Assembly (NCBI RefSeq): GCF_900106675.1
Contig: NZ_FNOB01000005.1
Location: forward strand, 124,001-188,000
Direction: 5' to 3'
DNA: 64,000 bases
From: Allgaiera indica
Lineage (GTDB): Bacteria; Pseudomonadota; Alphaproteobacteria; Rhodobacterales; Rhodobacteraceae
The notes below the pieces were generated by a model. That model did no database searches. It worked only from the letters and a program-made list of their open reading frames with translations, and was not told the origin of the DNA. This document shows positions 53,197 through 62,447 of this stretch, piece by piece. The position numbers and the translations under genes are program-made. Every line of letters begins with the position of its first letter. The stretch's first letter is position 1.

Positions 53197-54021
53197 TTAC
53201 CCCTTGAAGCAGTCGCAATCCTTGTCGAGCGTCTGGTCCATCCGGACCGAGGGCTGATCGCAGCCCGCGTCGCCCACCACCCGCGCCGGCACCCCGGCAA
53301 CCGTCTTGCAGCAGGGCACGTCCTGCAACACCACCGATCCCGCGGCGATGCGGCTTCGGTCGCCCACCTGAATGTTGCCCAGCACCTTCGCCCCGGCGCC
53401 GATCAGCACCCCGTCGCCGATCTTCGGATGACGGTCGCCATCCTCCTTGCCGGTGCCGCCCAGCGTCACCGAATGCAGCAAGGAAACGTTGTCGCCCACC
53501 ACCGCCGTCTCGCCGATCACGATCGCATGGCCGTGGTCGATCATCAGCCCCTTGCCGATCGCCGCCGCCGGGTGGATGTCGATCGAGAACACCTCCGACA
53601 CCCGCATCTGGATGAACAGCGCCATGTCGCGCCGCCCCTGGCGCCACAGCCAATGCGCCACCCGATAGGCCTGCACCGCCTGGAACCCCTTGAAATAAAG
53701 GATCGGCTGCAGGTAGCGGTGGCAGGCCGGATCGCGCTCAAAGATCGCGACCAGATCGGCGCGGGCGTTCTCGCCCAGGGTGCGGTCGCTGCGATAGGCC
53801 TCGTCGGCGATCTCGCGCAGGATCTGCTCGCTCAGTTCGTTCGAGGCCAGCTTCAGCGCGAAGCGATAGCCCAGCGCGCTTTCCAACGTCGCATGGTGCA
53901 GCAGATTGTAATGCAGCATCCCGCCCAGCAGCGGCTCTTCCTCTAGCGCTTGCTGCGCCTCCTCCAGCACGCGGCTCCAGACGGGGTCGAGGGCGGCGAT
54001 CTGCGGTCTCAGGCGGGCCAT
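53197..54021 (-). CDS. cysE: Serine O-acetyltransferase
   Basis: A 274-residue enzyme that acetylates L-serine with acetyl-CoA, the first step to cysteine. The N-terminal helical domain (LDPVWSRVLEEAQQALEEEPLLGGMLHYNLLHH) is followed by the left-handed beta-helix with catalytic residues in IHPAAAIGKGLMIDHGHAIVIGETA and LLHSVTLGGTGKEDGDRHPKIGDGVLIGAGAKVLG. The C-terminus ends DKDCDCFKG. The ATG at 54021 has GGAGACAGCC before it; an in-frame ATG at 54051 lacks a ribosome site. Position downstream of the GTA cluster matches the arrangement in other Rhodobacteraceae. Confidence 0.93.
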   Translation of the reverse strand: MARLRPQIAALDPVWSRVLEEAQQALEEEPLLGGMLHYNLLHHATLESALGYRFALKLASNELSEQILREIADEAYRSDRTLGENARADLVAIFERDPACHRYLQPILYFKGFQAVQAYRVAHWLWRQGRRDMALFIQMRVSEVFSIDIHPAAAIGKGLMIDHGHAIVIGETAVVGDNVSLLHSVTLGGTGKEDGDRHPKIGDGVLIGAGAKVLGNIQVGDRSRIAAGSVVLQDVPCCKTVAGVPARVVGDAGCDQPSVRMDQTLDKDCDCFKG

Positions 54022-54060
54022 GGCTGTCTCCGGGTTCTGGCGCGAATGCATAGCGTTTTT

Positions 54061-54089
54061 ATCAGATAGAACGAAAAACGCACGCTCAA
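54061..54089 (-). promoter_or_regulatory. Candidate cysE promoter
   Basis: On the minus strand TTGAGC, 17-bp spacer, TCTGAT, about 40 bp before the chosen ATG, in an A/T-richer patch of the gap between the GTA-linked gene and cysE. Confidence 0.4.
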
Positions 54090-54205
54090 AGAGGCGCGAG
54101 GTGCTTTTTCGCGCAGCCCGTTCCGGCGCCAGCTCCCTTACACCCCCAGTCTCCCTTGCGATATCTCGCCCAGACGGAACGACTTCGGCCAGATCCTCCA
54201 TTCTC

Positions 54206-54511
54206 TCATTGTTCCCCAAATACGCCCGCGGCCTCTGCCCGCGTCCGTAGCGCCACGATCACCCTCCCCAAAGCATCCAGCCACTCCGGATCGCTCAGGA
54301 ACGGCTCTGCCCCCGGCCCCCGCGCCAGCGCCGCCGCCATCAGGCTGCCATTGCCGAAACGCGGATGCGCCCGCCCGGTGTGCCCGCGCCAGCGGTCGGC
54401 CAGATCCGCCTCGGCGATCAGGGTGGCAATCGCGGCATCGCGCGCCGCTGGCGGCTGGGCGCGCAGCACCCGTGCCGCCGCCAACACATCGCCGATCATC
54501 ACTGGCCGCAT
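54206..54511 (-). CDS. GTA-linked small protein downstream of the baseplate gene
   Basis: A 101-residue protein beginning MRPVMIGDVLAAARVLRAQPP and rich in Ala/Arg, with RWRGHTGRAHPRFGNGSLMAAALARG in the middle. The ATG at 54511 shares a base with the stop of the preceding GTA gene (TGATG), so it is the last gene of the GTA operon; a GTG at 54514 is the other possible start. Similar small proteins follow the last structural gene in other GTA clusters; no function is known. Confidence 0.8.
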   Translation of the reverse strand: MRPVMIGDVLAAARVLRAQPPAARDAAIATLIAEADLADRWRGHTGRAHPRFGNGSLMAAALARGPGAEPFLSDPEWLDALGRVIVALRTRAEAAGVFGEQ

Positions 54512-57500
54512 CACGTCGCCACGGTGACCTCGGCGAAGGGTCCCGGCCCGAAACTGTCCGACACCTGCGCCACGGACAGCGTAAACGGCGCCGCCACGCC
54601 GTCCGCCGTCTGGGCCGCGGTGGAATAGCTCCAGCCCGGCGCCGCCACGCCTTCATCGCGCAGTATGGCGCCTCCGGCGATCACCCGCACCAGATAAGCC
54701 TCGCGCGCCTCGCCCAGCGGCACCTCGACCCCATTCCAGCTGTCGCCGTCGATCCGGGTGCGGCGGATCCAGCGCAGATCCACCGCCCCGTCCGCCGCCC
54801 GCGTCACCCCCAGATGACAGGGCGCATAGGGCCGCAGCCCGATGCCCTCAAACGCCGCCACCTCATGCAGATAGCTCGGGTCATCATAGGGCCGCGCCGC
54901 CGCCCCAATCCGGTAGTGCCGCGCCAGCCCGCGTGCCGACAACGCCAGATCCGGCTGCACCGCCGCCCCGTTCAGCAGCACGAAGCGGCTGCCGATCGGC
55001 CAGACCGCCGGCATCAACGCATCGCTTCCCGCCTGGCCCCGCAGCCGCAGCGCCAGATCATAGGTGTCGGGCGCCACCAGCGTGGCCTCGGCGAACTGAA
55101 ACACTTCCCAATTGTCCGACGACCCATCCCCGATCGCCGCCACATTCGCGCCGTTCAGCACATCCAGCATCGCCGCCGAGGCCAGCCCCCCGCCATAAAC
55201 CTTCACCCGAAGCGCCGGGCCGCGATCCCAAAGCCCGGCCGAGGCGCGTTCCAGGATCGACAGCGTCTCGCCGATGACCGAGGGCGCCGGGATCAGCTTG
55301 TTCAACTGATAGCCCGCATCCTGGGCCGCGCTATAGCAGGCCACGGTCCCGGGCCAGGGCGTCGCCGTCACCGCAAGATGGGGCTCGTAGGGAACCTCCT
55401 TCCCGGTCAGCAGCGGCAGATCCAGAAATTGCGCGAAGACCGGCACCGGCGGGGTGAAGGGGCGCGGCACCACGCGCTCTTCCACTGCGTCCGAGGCGAT
55501 GTAGATCCCCGGCTCCACCCGAACCGCCTCGACCAGCCGCGCGCCGGCTTCCTCGACCCGGTCGATGCGGAAATCGGTGCCGCGCAGCGACACCACATCG
55601 CCCGCGCCAAGATCCAGATCCGACGGCGGCAGCGCGAATTTCACGCTGTCGCGCGCCACCCGCGCCTCAGCCAACCAGCGCTCGGTTACCTGCCGCGCCT
55701 CGGCCCCGGTCAGGACCAGCGGTGCCTCGCTTTGCGACACCGGCAGTTGCGCCGATTGCGGAAACACCGCCTCGGCCACGCGGGTGTCGAAATCGCCGCC
55801 CGCGCCGACATAGGTCAGCCGCACCCGCCCCGCGACCTCGGCCGCCGCCGCGCGCTGGGTCTCGACCGCGCTGTCCATGCCCTGGGTCAGCGCCAGCCGC
55901 GCCTCGTCCAGCACCCGCGCGCGCAGCCCGTCGCGCAGCCGGAAGCGCAGCGCGCCGCCGCGTTCGGTCGCGTCGAACCCGTAGACCAGCGACAGCGGCT
56001 GCAACGCCTCACGCGCGCTGCCGGTCTGATCCACGACATAGCCGCGCAGCAGCCCGTACAGCCGCGACACGTCGGTCTGCGCGACCCCCGCCGCCGCGCA
56101 GAAATCACGCACCACGCCCCCCAGGGGTTGCGCCGTCGCCCGCCCCGTCAGCCAGTGGCCGCGGGCGTAATTGTCGCCGTCCGACCACAGGTCGATCTGG
56201 TTGGGAAAGGCCGGAAAGGGCCGCGCGTCCCAGGCCCAGACATGGGCATAGCGGGTCTCGACCATCGGGCCGGGGTAAAGATCCGAGGCCGGGTTATGCT
56301 CGGCCTTGCCCCAATAACCCGCCATGGCGCGCAGATATTGCTGCTGGATCAGATCGTCCCGGGTCCCGCGCGACGCCCTTGGCAGGCCGGATTCCGACGA
56401 CCGGACGTCAAGGAACTTGTTGGGCTGATTGGTGCCCTTGTCGATCGCCGCGCAGCCGATCTCGGTGAACCGGATCGGTTTCGATCCCGGCACCCAGGGC
56501 GTGGGCGTCACGGCCCGCACCCCGCCCGGGCGCGGAAAATGCACGTTCTCCCACCAGCCGCGGATATCCTTGGTGCGATAGACCCAGGGCTCGCCATAGG
56601 CGCCATCGGTGATCGGCGTGCGGATCTGCAACTCCGCGGCCTCGGGGCTTTCGTAATACCAGTCGAAATACTCGCCACCGCCGATATTGGCCATCAGGTA
56701 GTCGAGGTTGTAGATCGACCCCCATTCCGCATCCGCGTGATCCGGCCCGTCGCGCCAGTCCGAGATCGGCAGATAATTGTCGATACCGATGAAATCTATG
56801 TTGTCATCGGCCCAAAGCGTGTCCAGCGGAAAGGTCAGATCGCCCTCCGGGGTGACATGGCTGCCGTATTCCGACCAGTCCGCGGCATAGGTCAGCTTCA
56901 CCCCCGCGCCCAGCACCGCGCGCACATCCGCGGCCAGCGTCCGCATCGCCTCGGCGAAGGGAAAGCCGCCACCGGCACCCCGCACCCGCGACAGCCCGCG
57001 CATTTCCGACCCCAGGCAGAAGGCGTCGACGCCGCCGGCCAGCTTCGCCAGCCAGGCGCAGGACAGGATGAAACGCCGATAGCCCCAATCCCCCGCTGGG
57101 CCCGCATAGCTGAGCTGGCCGCCCGCGATCGAGAAATCCGCCGGCGCGGCCGCACCGAAGAACGCCGCCACCTCGGCCTCGGCCGCGACGGTCCCGTCGG
57201 CCGATCCCGCCTGTCCCGGCGCCAGATCCAGCGTGATCCGCCCGCGCCAAGGCAGCGCCGGCTGCTCGGCCTCGCCATAGGGGTCGGCCAGGCCATTGCC
57301 GGCCAGTTGCTCCATCAGCACGAAGGGATAGAACATCACCTCTCGGCCGGCGGCCCGGATCGCCTGGATCGCCTCGACGACCGAGCCATCGGCCGGCGTG
57401 CCCCCGTAGATCGACTTGCCGTCCACCTTCGCCACCGCCTGGGCGGCGGTCCGGGTGATGCCGCCGGCGCGCCAAGCCATGCCCTGGCCCTCATAGGTGG

Positions 57501-58407
57501 TCTGCTCGACCTTGGGGCGCAGGCTGCACTGGCCGCAGCGCAGATCGTCGCCAAACCAGCTGACCACCAGCGACACCGACCCGCTGTTGGGCAACTCGGT
57601 CTCCAACTGATCCAGCGAAACCGAGAAATCCGTGCGCCCCCCCGGCACATGCACATTGGCCGAGGATTTCGCCCCCGGACCGGTGCCATAATGCACCGGG
57701 GTCGTGGCCAGCGCATATTCCCCGGTCCCCGGGATCAGCGCCACCGCCTGCACCGCCTCGGGCAGCAGCGGCGGCTCGCCCGCCACCGGCTGCACCGGGC
57801 GGATCACCTCGAAACTGAATTGCGGCACCCGGTTGCCATAGGGCGCCAGCGGCAGATCCTCGAACACCACATAGGCCAGCCCGCGATAGGCCGGCGCCTT
57901 GCCGGCGCCCTCGATGGCCTCGATCTTGGCGTCGGGCAGCTGATCCTCGCCGCCCAGATAGACCCGGATCGGCAGATCCGTCGCCGCGACCTCGACCCCG
58001 TCGGCCCAGATCCGGCCGATGCCCGCGATCTCGCCTTCGCACAAGGCCACCGCCAGGCTGACGGAATAGCTGTATTCGGTCACCGCCGGCTGCGGCGCGC
58101 CCTTGCCGCCGCCCTGCTGGGTGACCTGCTCGCGAAACCCCGAGGCCCAGATCACCTGGCCGCCCAGGCGCGTCCGCCCCCAGACCCGCGCGATGGCCGC
58201 GCCCTCGCTGGCCCCCATCAGCCGAAAGCGATCGACCCGGCCGGTCTCGACCGCGTCGGAACCGGCCCCCAGCAGCCGCTGGTCGATCACCCGACCCAGC
58301 GTCGCGCCGACCGCGCGCCCGATCACCGCGCCCGACAAGCCCAGCACCGTGCCGCCAAAGCCCGCGCCAAGGGCCGACCCCACGGCGGAAAGAACGATCG
58401 TCGCCAT
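54511..58407 (-). CDS. GTA host-specificity / baseplate multidomain protein (gp15-like)
   Basis: A 1298-residue tail-tip protein. The N-terminus MATIVLSAVGSALGAGFGGTVLGLSG is hydrophobic and tail-assembly-like, and a phage-tail domain follows (YSYSVSLAVALCEGEIAGIGRIWADG). A GTA TIM-barrel-like domain lies around residues 430-750 (DNIDFIGIDNYLPISDW; WVPGSKPIRFTEIGCAAID), related to glycoside hydrolases and likely to act on the cell surface. The C-terminal third is a tail/receptor region (RGTDFRIDRVEEAGARLVEAV and on). It is the largest GTA gene and is thought to bind the target cell. It starts 1 bp into the NlpC/P60 gene stop. Confidence 0.93.
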   Translation of the reverse strand: MATIVLSAVGSALGAGFGGTVLGLSGAVIGRAVGATLGRVIDQRLLGAGSDAVETGRVDRFRLMGASEGAAIARVWGRTRLGGQVIWASGFREQVTQQGGGKGAPQPAVTEYSYSVSLAVALCEGEIAGIGRIWADGVEVAATDLPIRVYLGGEDQLPDAKIEAIEGAGKAPAYRGLAYVVFEDLPLAPYGNRVPQFSFEVIRPVQPVAGEPPLLPEAVQAVALIPGTGEYALATTPVHYGTGPGAKSSANVHVPGGRTDFSVSLDQLETELPNSGSVSLVVSWFGDDLRCGQCSLRPKVEQTTYEGQGMAWRAGGITRTAAQAVAKVDGKSIYGGTPADGSVVEAIQAIRAAGREVMFYPFVLMEQLAGNGLADPYGEAEQPALPWRGRITLDLAPGQAGSADGTVAAEAEVAAFFGAAAPADFSIAGGQLSYAGPAGDWGYRRFILSCAWLAKLAGGVDAFCLGSEMRGLSRVRGAGGGFPFAEAMRTLAADVRAVLGAGVKLTYAADWSEYGSHVTPEGDLTFPLDTLWADDNIDFIGIDNYLPISDWRDGPDHADAEWGSIYNLDYLMANIGGGEYFDWYYESPEAAELQIRTPITDGAYGEPWVYRTKDIRGWWENVHFPRPGGVRAVTPTPWVPGSKPIRFTEIGCAAIDKGTNQPNKFLDVRSSESGLPRASRGTRDDLIQQQYLRAMAGYWGKAEHNPASDLYPGPMVETRYAHVWAWDARPFPAFPNQIDLWSDGDNYARGHWLTGRATAQPLGGVVRDFCAAAGVAQTDVSRLYGLLRGYVVDQTGSAREALQPLSLVYGFDATERGGALRFRLRDGLRARVLDEARLALTQGMDSAVETQRAAAAEVAGRVRLTYVGAGGDFDTRVAEAVFPQSAQLPVSQSEAPLVLTGAEARQVTERWLAEARVARDSVKFALPPSDLDLGAGDVVSLRGTDFRIDRVEEAGARLVEAVRVEPGIYIASDAVEERVVPRPFTPPVPVFAQFLDLPLLTGKEVPYEPHLAVTATPWPGTVACYSAAQDAGYQLNKLIPAPSVIGETLSILERASAGLWDRGPALRVKVYGGGLASAAMLDVLNGANVAAIGDGSSDNWEVFQFAEATLVAPDTYDLALRLRGQAGSDALMPAVWPIGSRFVLLNGAAVQPDLALSARGLARHYRIGAAARPYDDPSYLHEVAAFEGIGLRPYAPCHLGVTRAADGAVDLRWIRRTRIDGDSWNGVEVPLGEAREAYLVRVIAGGAILRDEGVAAPGWSYSTAAQTADGVAAPFTLSVAQVSDSFGPGPFAEVTVAT

Positions 58408-58844
58408 CAGGCGCCCTCCTTCGGAAATTGAAACCGCGCCGCGATCCGGCGGCGCCAGGGGGCCGACAGCGGGCTTTCAACCACGCTGTGCCCCGAATAG
58501 GCGTGTATGAATGTGGCCCCCGCCCCCACCTCGGCCGCGATGCCCAGATGTTTCGCCACCCCCCCGGCACGCATCCGAAACAGCAACACATCGCCCGGCG
58601 CCGGGGCGCCGGCGGGCCGCATATGGCGCAGCGCCGCCGCCAGCAATACCTCCTGGGCGCCCGGCTCGGCCCAATCCGGCGTATAGGCCGGCACCGGTTC
58701 CGGCTCGGCGCCGTACAATTCGCGCCAGACCCCGCGGATCAGGCCCAGGCAATCGGTGCCCGCGCCGCGCGCGCTGGCCTGATGACGATAGGGCGTGCCC
58801 AGCCAGCCCCGCGCGATCGCCACCGCGCGCGCGCCCTGGGTCAT
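58407..58844 (-). CDS. GTA NlpC/P60 family peptidase (gp14-like)
   Basis: A 145-residue tail-associated cell-wall peptidase. The catalytic Cys is in AGTDCLGLIRGVWRELYG, a His in KHLGIAAEVG and a later polar residue in FIHAYSGHSVVE. It would open the peptidoglycan of the recipient cell during DNA delivery. It starts in ATGA overlap with the DUF2163 gene and shares one base with the next gene. Confidence 0.93.
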   Translation of the reverse strand: MTQGARAVAIARGWLGTPYRHQASARGAGTDCLGLIRGVWRELYGAEPEPVPAYTPDWAEPGAQEVLLAAALRHMRPAGAPAPGDVLLFRMRAGGVAKHLGIAAEVGAGATFIHAYSGHSVVESPLSAPWRRRIAARFQFPKEGA

Positions 58845-59710
58845 GGCGCCGCGCCGCCCGCCCGCTGGGGTGTGGTGGTCAGCCAGTCCTCACCTGGGAT
58901 ATCAGGAAACCCCCTGAAATTCAGCAGGTTGTGGAATTTCAACCGGCAGGTTTCGGCGCGCTTGTCGCAGCCCGCCGTGATCCGCAGAAGATCCCCCGCA
59001 GCCACCGGCACGGGCAGCGATTCCCACAGCTCGATCGCGCGGCCGGCGGCGGAAAGGCGGTCATTCTTCACCACCGCCACCAGCCCCTTCGCAGCACCGC
59101 TCAGGACCTCCAGCCGGCCCTTCTCGAACCAGCGGTCATCGAAGCCGGTGAAATCGGCGAAGTGAAAGATCCGGCCTTCCTCGACCCGTTCCGCCGGCCG
59201 ATCCGAGACATAGCCCGGCGCGGCCAGATCCACCTTGCAGGCCGCGTCGCCCAGCACCGCGCTGCAGCCCGCCTGATAGACCCGCCCCTGCGGCTGGTTC
59301 AGCGCCTCGGTCAGCCCGCGCAATTCCGCCGTGAACGCGCCGCCGCTGCGCGTCAGCTCTCCGATCTGGCCGCGAAACAGCATCTGCCGCGCCGCGACAT
59401 CGGTCCAGTCCACCAGCCAGGCGCGCACCTCGGCCCCATCGAAGCGCCCCGCGACGATGTCGGCCTCGGTCACCGCGCTGTCCGACAAGGCCCCCAGCGC
59501 CTCGGTATTGTCCACCGACAGCCCCGTGCTCTGCGTCAGCGCCCGCGCGCTCATGCCGCTGTCGGCGCGAAAGTCGATCCCGTCGAAGGCCAGGTCGCGA
59601 TCGTGATCGGTGAAGCCGAAGACCGTGCCATCGGTGCGCTGGACCGCCCAGCACCGGCACAGCGCCGCCGCTCCCTGCTGCAGCCGCGCCGTCAGAAGAT
59701 CGGCACTCAT
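58841..59710 (-). CDS. GTA DUF2163 tail hub protein (gp13-like)
   Basis: A 289-residue tail protein of the DUF2163 family (WAVQRTDGTVFGFTDHDRDLAFDG near the N-terminus). The C-terminal part has Cys residues in TAGCDKRAETCRLKFHNLLNFRGF, plus an earlier Cys pair (YQAGCSAVLGDAACKVD), suited to bind a metal or Fe-S centre as proposed for this protein in R. capsulatus. The fold is that of a tail hub. Overlaps both neighbours by ATGA. Confidence 0.92.
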   Translation of the reverse strand: MSADLLTARLQQGAAALCRCWAVQRTDGTVFGFTDHDRDLAFDGIDFRADSGMSARALTQSTGLSVDNTEALGALSDSAVTEADIVAGRFDGAEVRAWLVDWTDVAARQMLFRGQIGELTRSGGAFTAELRGLTEALNQPQGRVYQAGCSAVLGDAACKVDLAAPGYVSDRPAERVEEGRIFHFADFTGFDDRWFEKGRLEVLSGAAKGLVAVVKNDRLSAAGRAIELWESLPVPVAAGDLLRITAGCDKRAETCRLKFHNLLNFRGFPDIPGEDWLTTTPQRAGGAAP

Positions 59711-60339
59711 ATCCGCACCTCGATCACCGGCACGCTGGGCACGTCGCCCGCCTGAAAGCTGGCCACCGAGGTCTGTATCCGGTCGGTATCGAAGCGCACC
59801 GGCACGTCGAATTCATAGCCCGCCGTCACCGGCGCGCCGACATCGGGGGGCTCGGTGAAGCTGACCATGCCGGTCGTCGGATCGACGCTGAACTGCAGCC
59901 CCTCGACCAGCGGATCACCGGCGATACCCACCCGCACGCTGCCCGCGACGGGCTTGGTGATCGGGCGCGCATAGCTTTGATCGCCCGAGCGATAGACCTT
60001 CACCAGCGGAAAGGTCACCGTCTCGCCATCACCCAGCGCGATCACCTGATCGTCGAACGCCACCTCGCGCGAGGCCGGGCAGGACCTGTAATCCGTCCAG
60101 TCCTTCCAGCGGAAACCGTTCAGCTGCCCGCGGCGGGCCTCGAAAAAGGCCACCAGGGCTTCCATGTCATCGAGCGACCGCAACCCCACACCGGCGTCGA
60201 ACCGCCGCCGCGATTGCGCCCAGGGGGTGTTGCGTTCCTCATAGCCGTTGGCCAGCGTCACGATCTCCGTGCGCCGCTCTGGCCCGCCCAAAGAGCCAAA
60301 GCTCAGATTGGCGGGAAATCTCACCTCGTCGAATGCCAT
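59707..60339 (-). CDS. GTA DUF2460 distal tail protein (gp12-like)
   Basis: A 210-residue protein opening MAFDEVRFPANLSFGSLGGPERRTEIV, the DUF2460/TIGR02217 hallmark, with DAGVGLRSLDDMEALVAFFEARRG and WKDWTDYRS in the middle. The ATG at 60339 follows AGAGGAACAGG and is chosen over a longer frame. Its role is in the distal tail ring that joins tube and baseplate. Confidence 0.92.
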   Translation of the reverse strand: MAFDEVRFPANLSFGSLGGPERRTEIVTLANGYEERNTPWAQSRRRFDAGVGLRSLDDMEALVAFFEARRGQLNGFRWKDWTDYRSCPASREVAFDDQVIALGDGETVTFPLVKVYRSGDQSYARPITKPVAGSVRVGIAGDPLVEGLQFSVDPTTGMVSFTEPPDVGAPVTAGYEFDVPVRFDTDRIQTSVASFQAGDVPSVPVIEVRI

Positions 60340-60340
60340 C

Positions 60341-60997
60341 TTACCTGTTCCTCTGCCCGCGCTGGATCGCCCGGCCCAGCTGCGCCGCCACCTGGGACTG
60401 ACTTTGCCGGAAGCCGCGCACATCCGGCGTCGTGATGTTCATGACCACGTTGACGGTGCGGCCCCCGCCCTGCGCCTGCACCCCCAAACGCCCGTCCGGT
60501 CCCCGCGCCAGCGGCATGATCGCCTCGGGTCCGGCCTCGCCCATCAGGCCGCGCCCGCCGCGCATCGCGAACCCGGTGGGCTGCGCCACCACGCCGCCCT
60601 TGGCAAAGGGCATCACCCGCCCCTGCGCGAAGGGCGCGCCCTGGGCGAAGGGCTGGATCGACGACATCACCCCTTGCAGCCCGCTGGCCAGCGCGCCGCC
60701 GACCGCGTTCTGCACCGGCTTCATCGCGATCGCATAGACCGTATCGACCATGGTCTTCGCCACACCCCGCAGCGCGTCCGACAGCTTCATCCCGTCGAAC
60801 ACCAGCCCGTCGAACGACCGCCGAAGGCCGCGCCCGATCCCGCGCGAAAGCACATCCACCTCGCGCCCGGTGAACACCAGGCTGTCGCGCATCCGCCCGA
60901 GTTCGCGGTCAAAGGTCGCCGCCATTCCGGCCGACGCCCCCAGGCTGACCTCCAGCGCGTCGATCTCGGCCGTCAGCTGCGTCACATCCACCATCAT
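60341..60997 (-). CDS. GTA tape measure-like tail protein (gp11-like)
   Basis: A 218-residue protein, short for a tape measure but normal for a GTA, whose tail is also short. It begins MMVDVTQLTAEIDALEVSLGASAGMAATFDREL (helical) and ends in a Gly/Ala/Gln-rich segment typical of tape measures (FAKGGVVAQPTGFAMRGGRGLMGEAGPEAIMPL). The ATG at 60997 lies within the 3' end of the preceding small gene, giving an overlap of about 90 bp. A further in-frame ATG at 61027 is possible. Confidence 0.88.
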   Translation of the reverse strand: MMVDVTQLTAEIDALEVSLGASAGMAATFDRELGRMRDSLVFTGREVDVLSRGIGRGLRRSFDGLVFDGMKLSDALRGVAKTMVDTVYAIAMKPVQNAVGGALASGLQGVMSSIQPFAQGAPFAQGRVMPFAKGGVVAQPTGFAMRGGRGLMGEAGPEAIMPLARGPDGRLGVQAQGGGRTVNVVMNITTPDVRGFRQSQSQVAAQLGRAIQRGQRNR

Positions 60998-61217
60998 CCT
61001 GCCCTTTCGCCCGGCCGGTTCCCGCATCGGGATAGGCCCGTACCAAATCTTCCAGCCGCGCCCGGGTCAGCGGCGCCCGCGCGCCGCCCAGCCCCAGCAT
61101 CAGCATCAGCTCCACCGGCGTGAGCCGCCAGAACGCCTCGGGCGGCAACTGCAGCTCTCGCAGCCCCGCGCGCATCAGCCCGGGCCAGTCCAGGCCCAGT
61201 GGCGCCCCGTCGCTCAT
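60909..61217 (-). CDS. GTA small protein of the TIGR02216 type, with extended overlapping tail
   Basis: A 102-residue product. The first 65 residues (MSDGAPLGLDWPGLMRAGLRELQLPPEAFWRLTPVELMLML) match the small TIGR02216 phage/GTA family, usually about 60-70 residues. Here no stop occurs at the expected place and the frame runs a further 34 codons (GGCDAADGRDRRAGG...) through the start of the tape measure gene. That tail looks like frame shadow in composition. The ATG overlaps the preceding gene by ATGA. Confidence 0.75.
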   Translation of the reverse strand: MSDGAPLGLDWPGLMRAGLRELQLPPEAFWRLTPVELMLMLGLGGARAPLTRARLEDLVRAYPDAGTGRAKGQDDGGCDAADGRDRRAGGQPGGVGRNGGDL

Positions 61218-61549
61218 GGCGCGTCCGGCAGCGCGAAGGCACGCGCCAGCAACTCGGCCGCCACCCGGGCGGCCTCTAGCGGGCCGCCGCCGATCTCGGC
61301 GCTGCGCAGATCCGCCGCGCCGCCGGCCCAGCCGCCGCCACGCAGCCCCGCCACCACCAGCGCCAGCACGTCGCGGGTGGAAAACCGCCCGCCTTCGAAG
61401 CGTTCGACCAGGGCGATCAAGCTGTCCTCGCCCAGGCCGGCCTCCAGTTCCGCCAGGGCGCCCAGGGTCAGCTTGCAGACATGGCGCTGACCGTCGACGA
61501 TCAGCGCCACCTCTCCGGCCCAGGGATTCACCATCGGAGAATCCGCCAT
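61214..61549 (-). CDS. GTA tail assembly chaperone-like protein (gp10-like)
   Basis: A 111-residue protein starting MADSPMVNPWAGEVALIVDGQRHVCKLTLGALAELEAGLGED, the GTA gp10 family pattern of tail-tube chaperones. The ATG at 61549 shares a base with the gp9-like stop (TGATG); a GTG at 61552 is the alternative. Ends in ATGA overlap with the next gene. Confidence 0.88.
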   Translation of the reverse strand: MADSPMVNPWAGEVALIVDGQRHVCKLTLGALAELEAGLGEDSLIALVERFEGGRFSTRDVLALVVAGLRGGGWAGGAADLRSAEIGGGPLEAARVAAELLARAFALPDAP

Positions 61550-61962
61550 CACAGCGCCGTGAAGATCAGTGCCCCGGCCGAGGCCATCGACATCTCGAAC
61601 GTGGCCTCGCCGTCATGGGTGCCGGCATAATCGATCGCGGTGATCTGGAACGGCCCCTCGACCGTGCCGAAACCGGGGATCACCACCTGAAATCCGGGCG
61701 TCGCACCGTCGAAGAATATCTGGCGCGCGCGCTCGTCCGTCGTGGCATCCTTGAAGATCCCCGACCCAGACAGAGCCGCCGATTTCACCCCCGCGCCGGC
61801 CAGCAGCTCGCGCCAGCCTCCCTGGCTTTCCAAAGAGGTCACATCCACCGTCTCCGCGTTGAAACTCAGCCGCGAGGCACGCAGCCCCGCGATCGTCTCG
61901 AACTGGCCACCGCCGGTCATGTCGAGCTTGATGAGAAGATCCTTGCCGTTCTGGGCCACCAT
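61549..61962 (-). CDS. GTA major tail tube protein (gp9-like, TP901-1 family)
   Basis: A 137-residue tail tube protein opening MVAQNGKDLLIKLDMTGGGQFETIAGLRASRLSFNAETVDVTSL, the TP901-1 major tail family start. The ATG at 61962 follows CGGAGAATTCGCC, which decides against a frame starting at 61998. It polymerises to form the tail tube. A 77-bp gap separates it from the gp8-like gene, the only sizeable gap in this half of the cluster. Confidence 0.92.
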   Translation of the reverse strand: MVAQNGKDLLIKLDMTGGGQFETIAGLRASRLSFNAETVDVTSLESQGGWRELLAGAGVKSAALSGSGIFKDATTDERARQIFFDGATPGFQVVIPGFGTVEGPFQITAIDYAGTHDGEATFEMSMASAGALIFTAL

Positions 61963-62039
61963 GGCGAATTCTCCGAATTGTACATGATATCGCGACAATC
62001 CCCTGGAATCGTCGGGGATTTAAGTTGGATTTGTGAAAG

Positions 62040-62447
62040 TCATTCCTCGACCCTGGCGCGAAAGACCAGGTCGATCCTGCGCGCCGCGCCGTTCTCCGTC
62101 CGCTCTGCCTTGGCGGTCAGAAAGCCGATCCCGACCAGTTGGCCCACGCTCAGCACCAAGGGCGCATCGACCAGCGCCGCGGCCACCGCGGCCGCCGCCT
62201 TCTTGGCCTCCTGGAACCCGGCGGCGGTGGAATGGACGCTGATCGTCAGCCGGTGTTCCGCCCCCTGGCCGGTCGAATCCGAACGGTCCCGCACCTGTTC
62301 CGGTCCCAGCACCACGAAAGTCGCGGGCTTGTCGCCCGCCGGCACCGCGTCATAGACGCCGCCGCCGACCAGCGCCGACAGCGCCGCATCGCCCGAAAGC
62401 TGGGCAAAGACCGCGCTTTGCAGCGCCGCGGATGTCGCATAGCTCAT
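62040..62447 (-). CDS. GTA DUF3168 tail terminator-like protein (gp8-like)
   Basis: A 135-residue protein with DUF3168 features (SAALQSAVFAQLSGDAALSALVGGGVYDAVP; VLGPEQVRDRSDSTGQG; HRLTISVHSTAAGFQEAK). Family members act at the head-tail joint or end the tail tube. The ATG overlaps the stop of the preceding gene by ATGA. Confidence 0.9.
   Translation of the reverse strand: MSYATSAALQSAVFAQLSGDAALSALVGGGVYDAVPAGDKPATFVVLGPEQVRDRSDSTGQGAEHRLTISVHSTAAGFQEAKKAAAAVAAALVDAPLVLSVGQLVGIGFLTAKAERTENGAARRIDLVFRARVEE

Noticed and set aside
54472-58431. Very long open frame antisense to the GTA baseplate gene (over 1300 codons)
   Set aside because: Translation is Arg/His/Gln/Pro-rich without any recognisable domain; it is the mirror of a GC-biased codon pattern on the minus strand.
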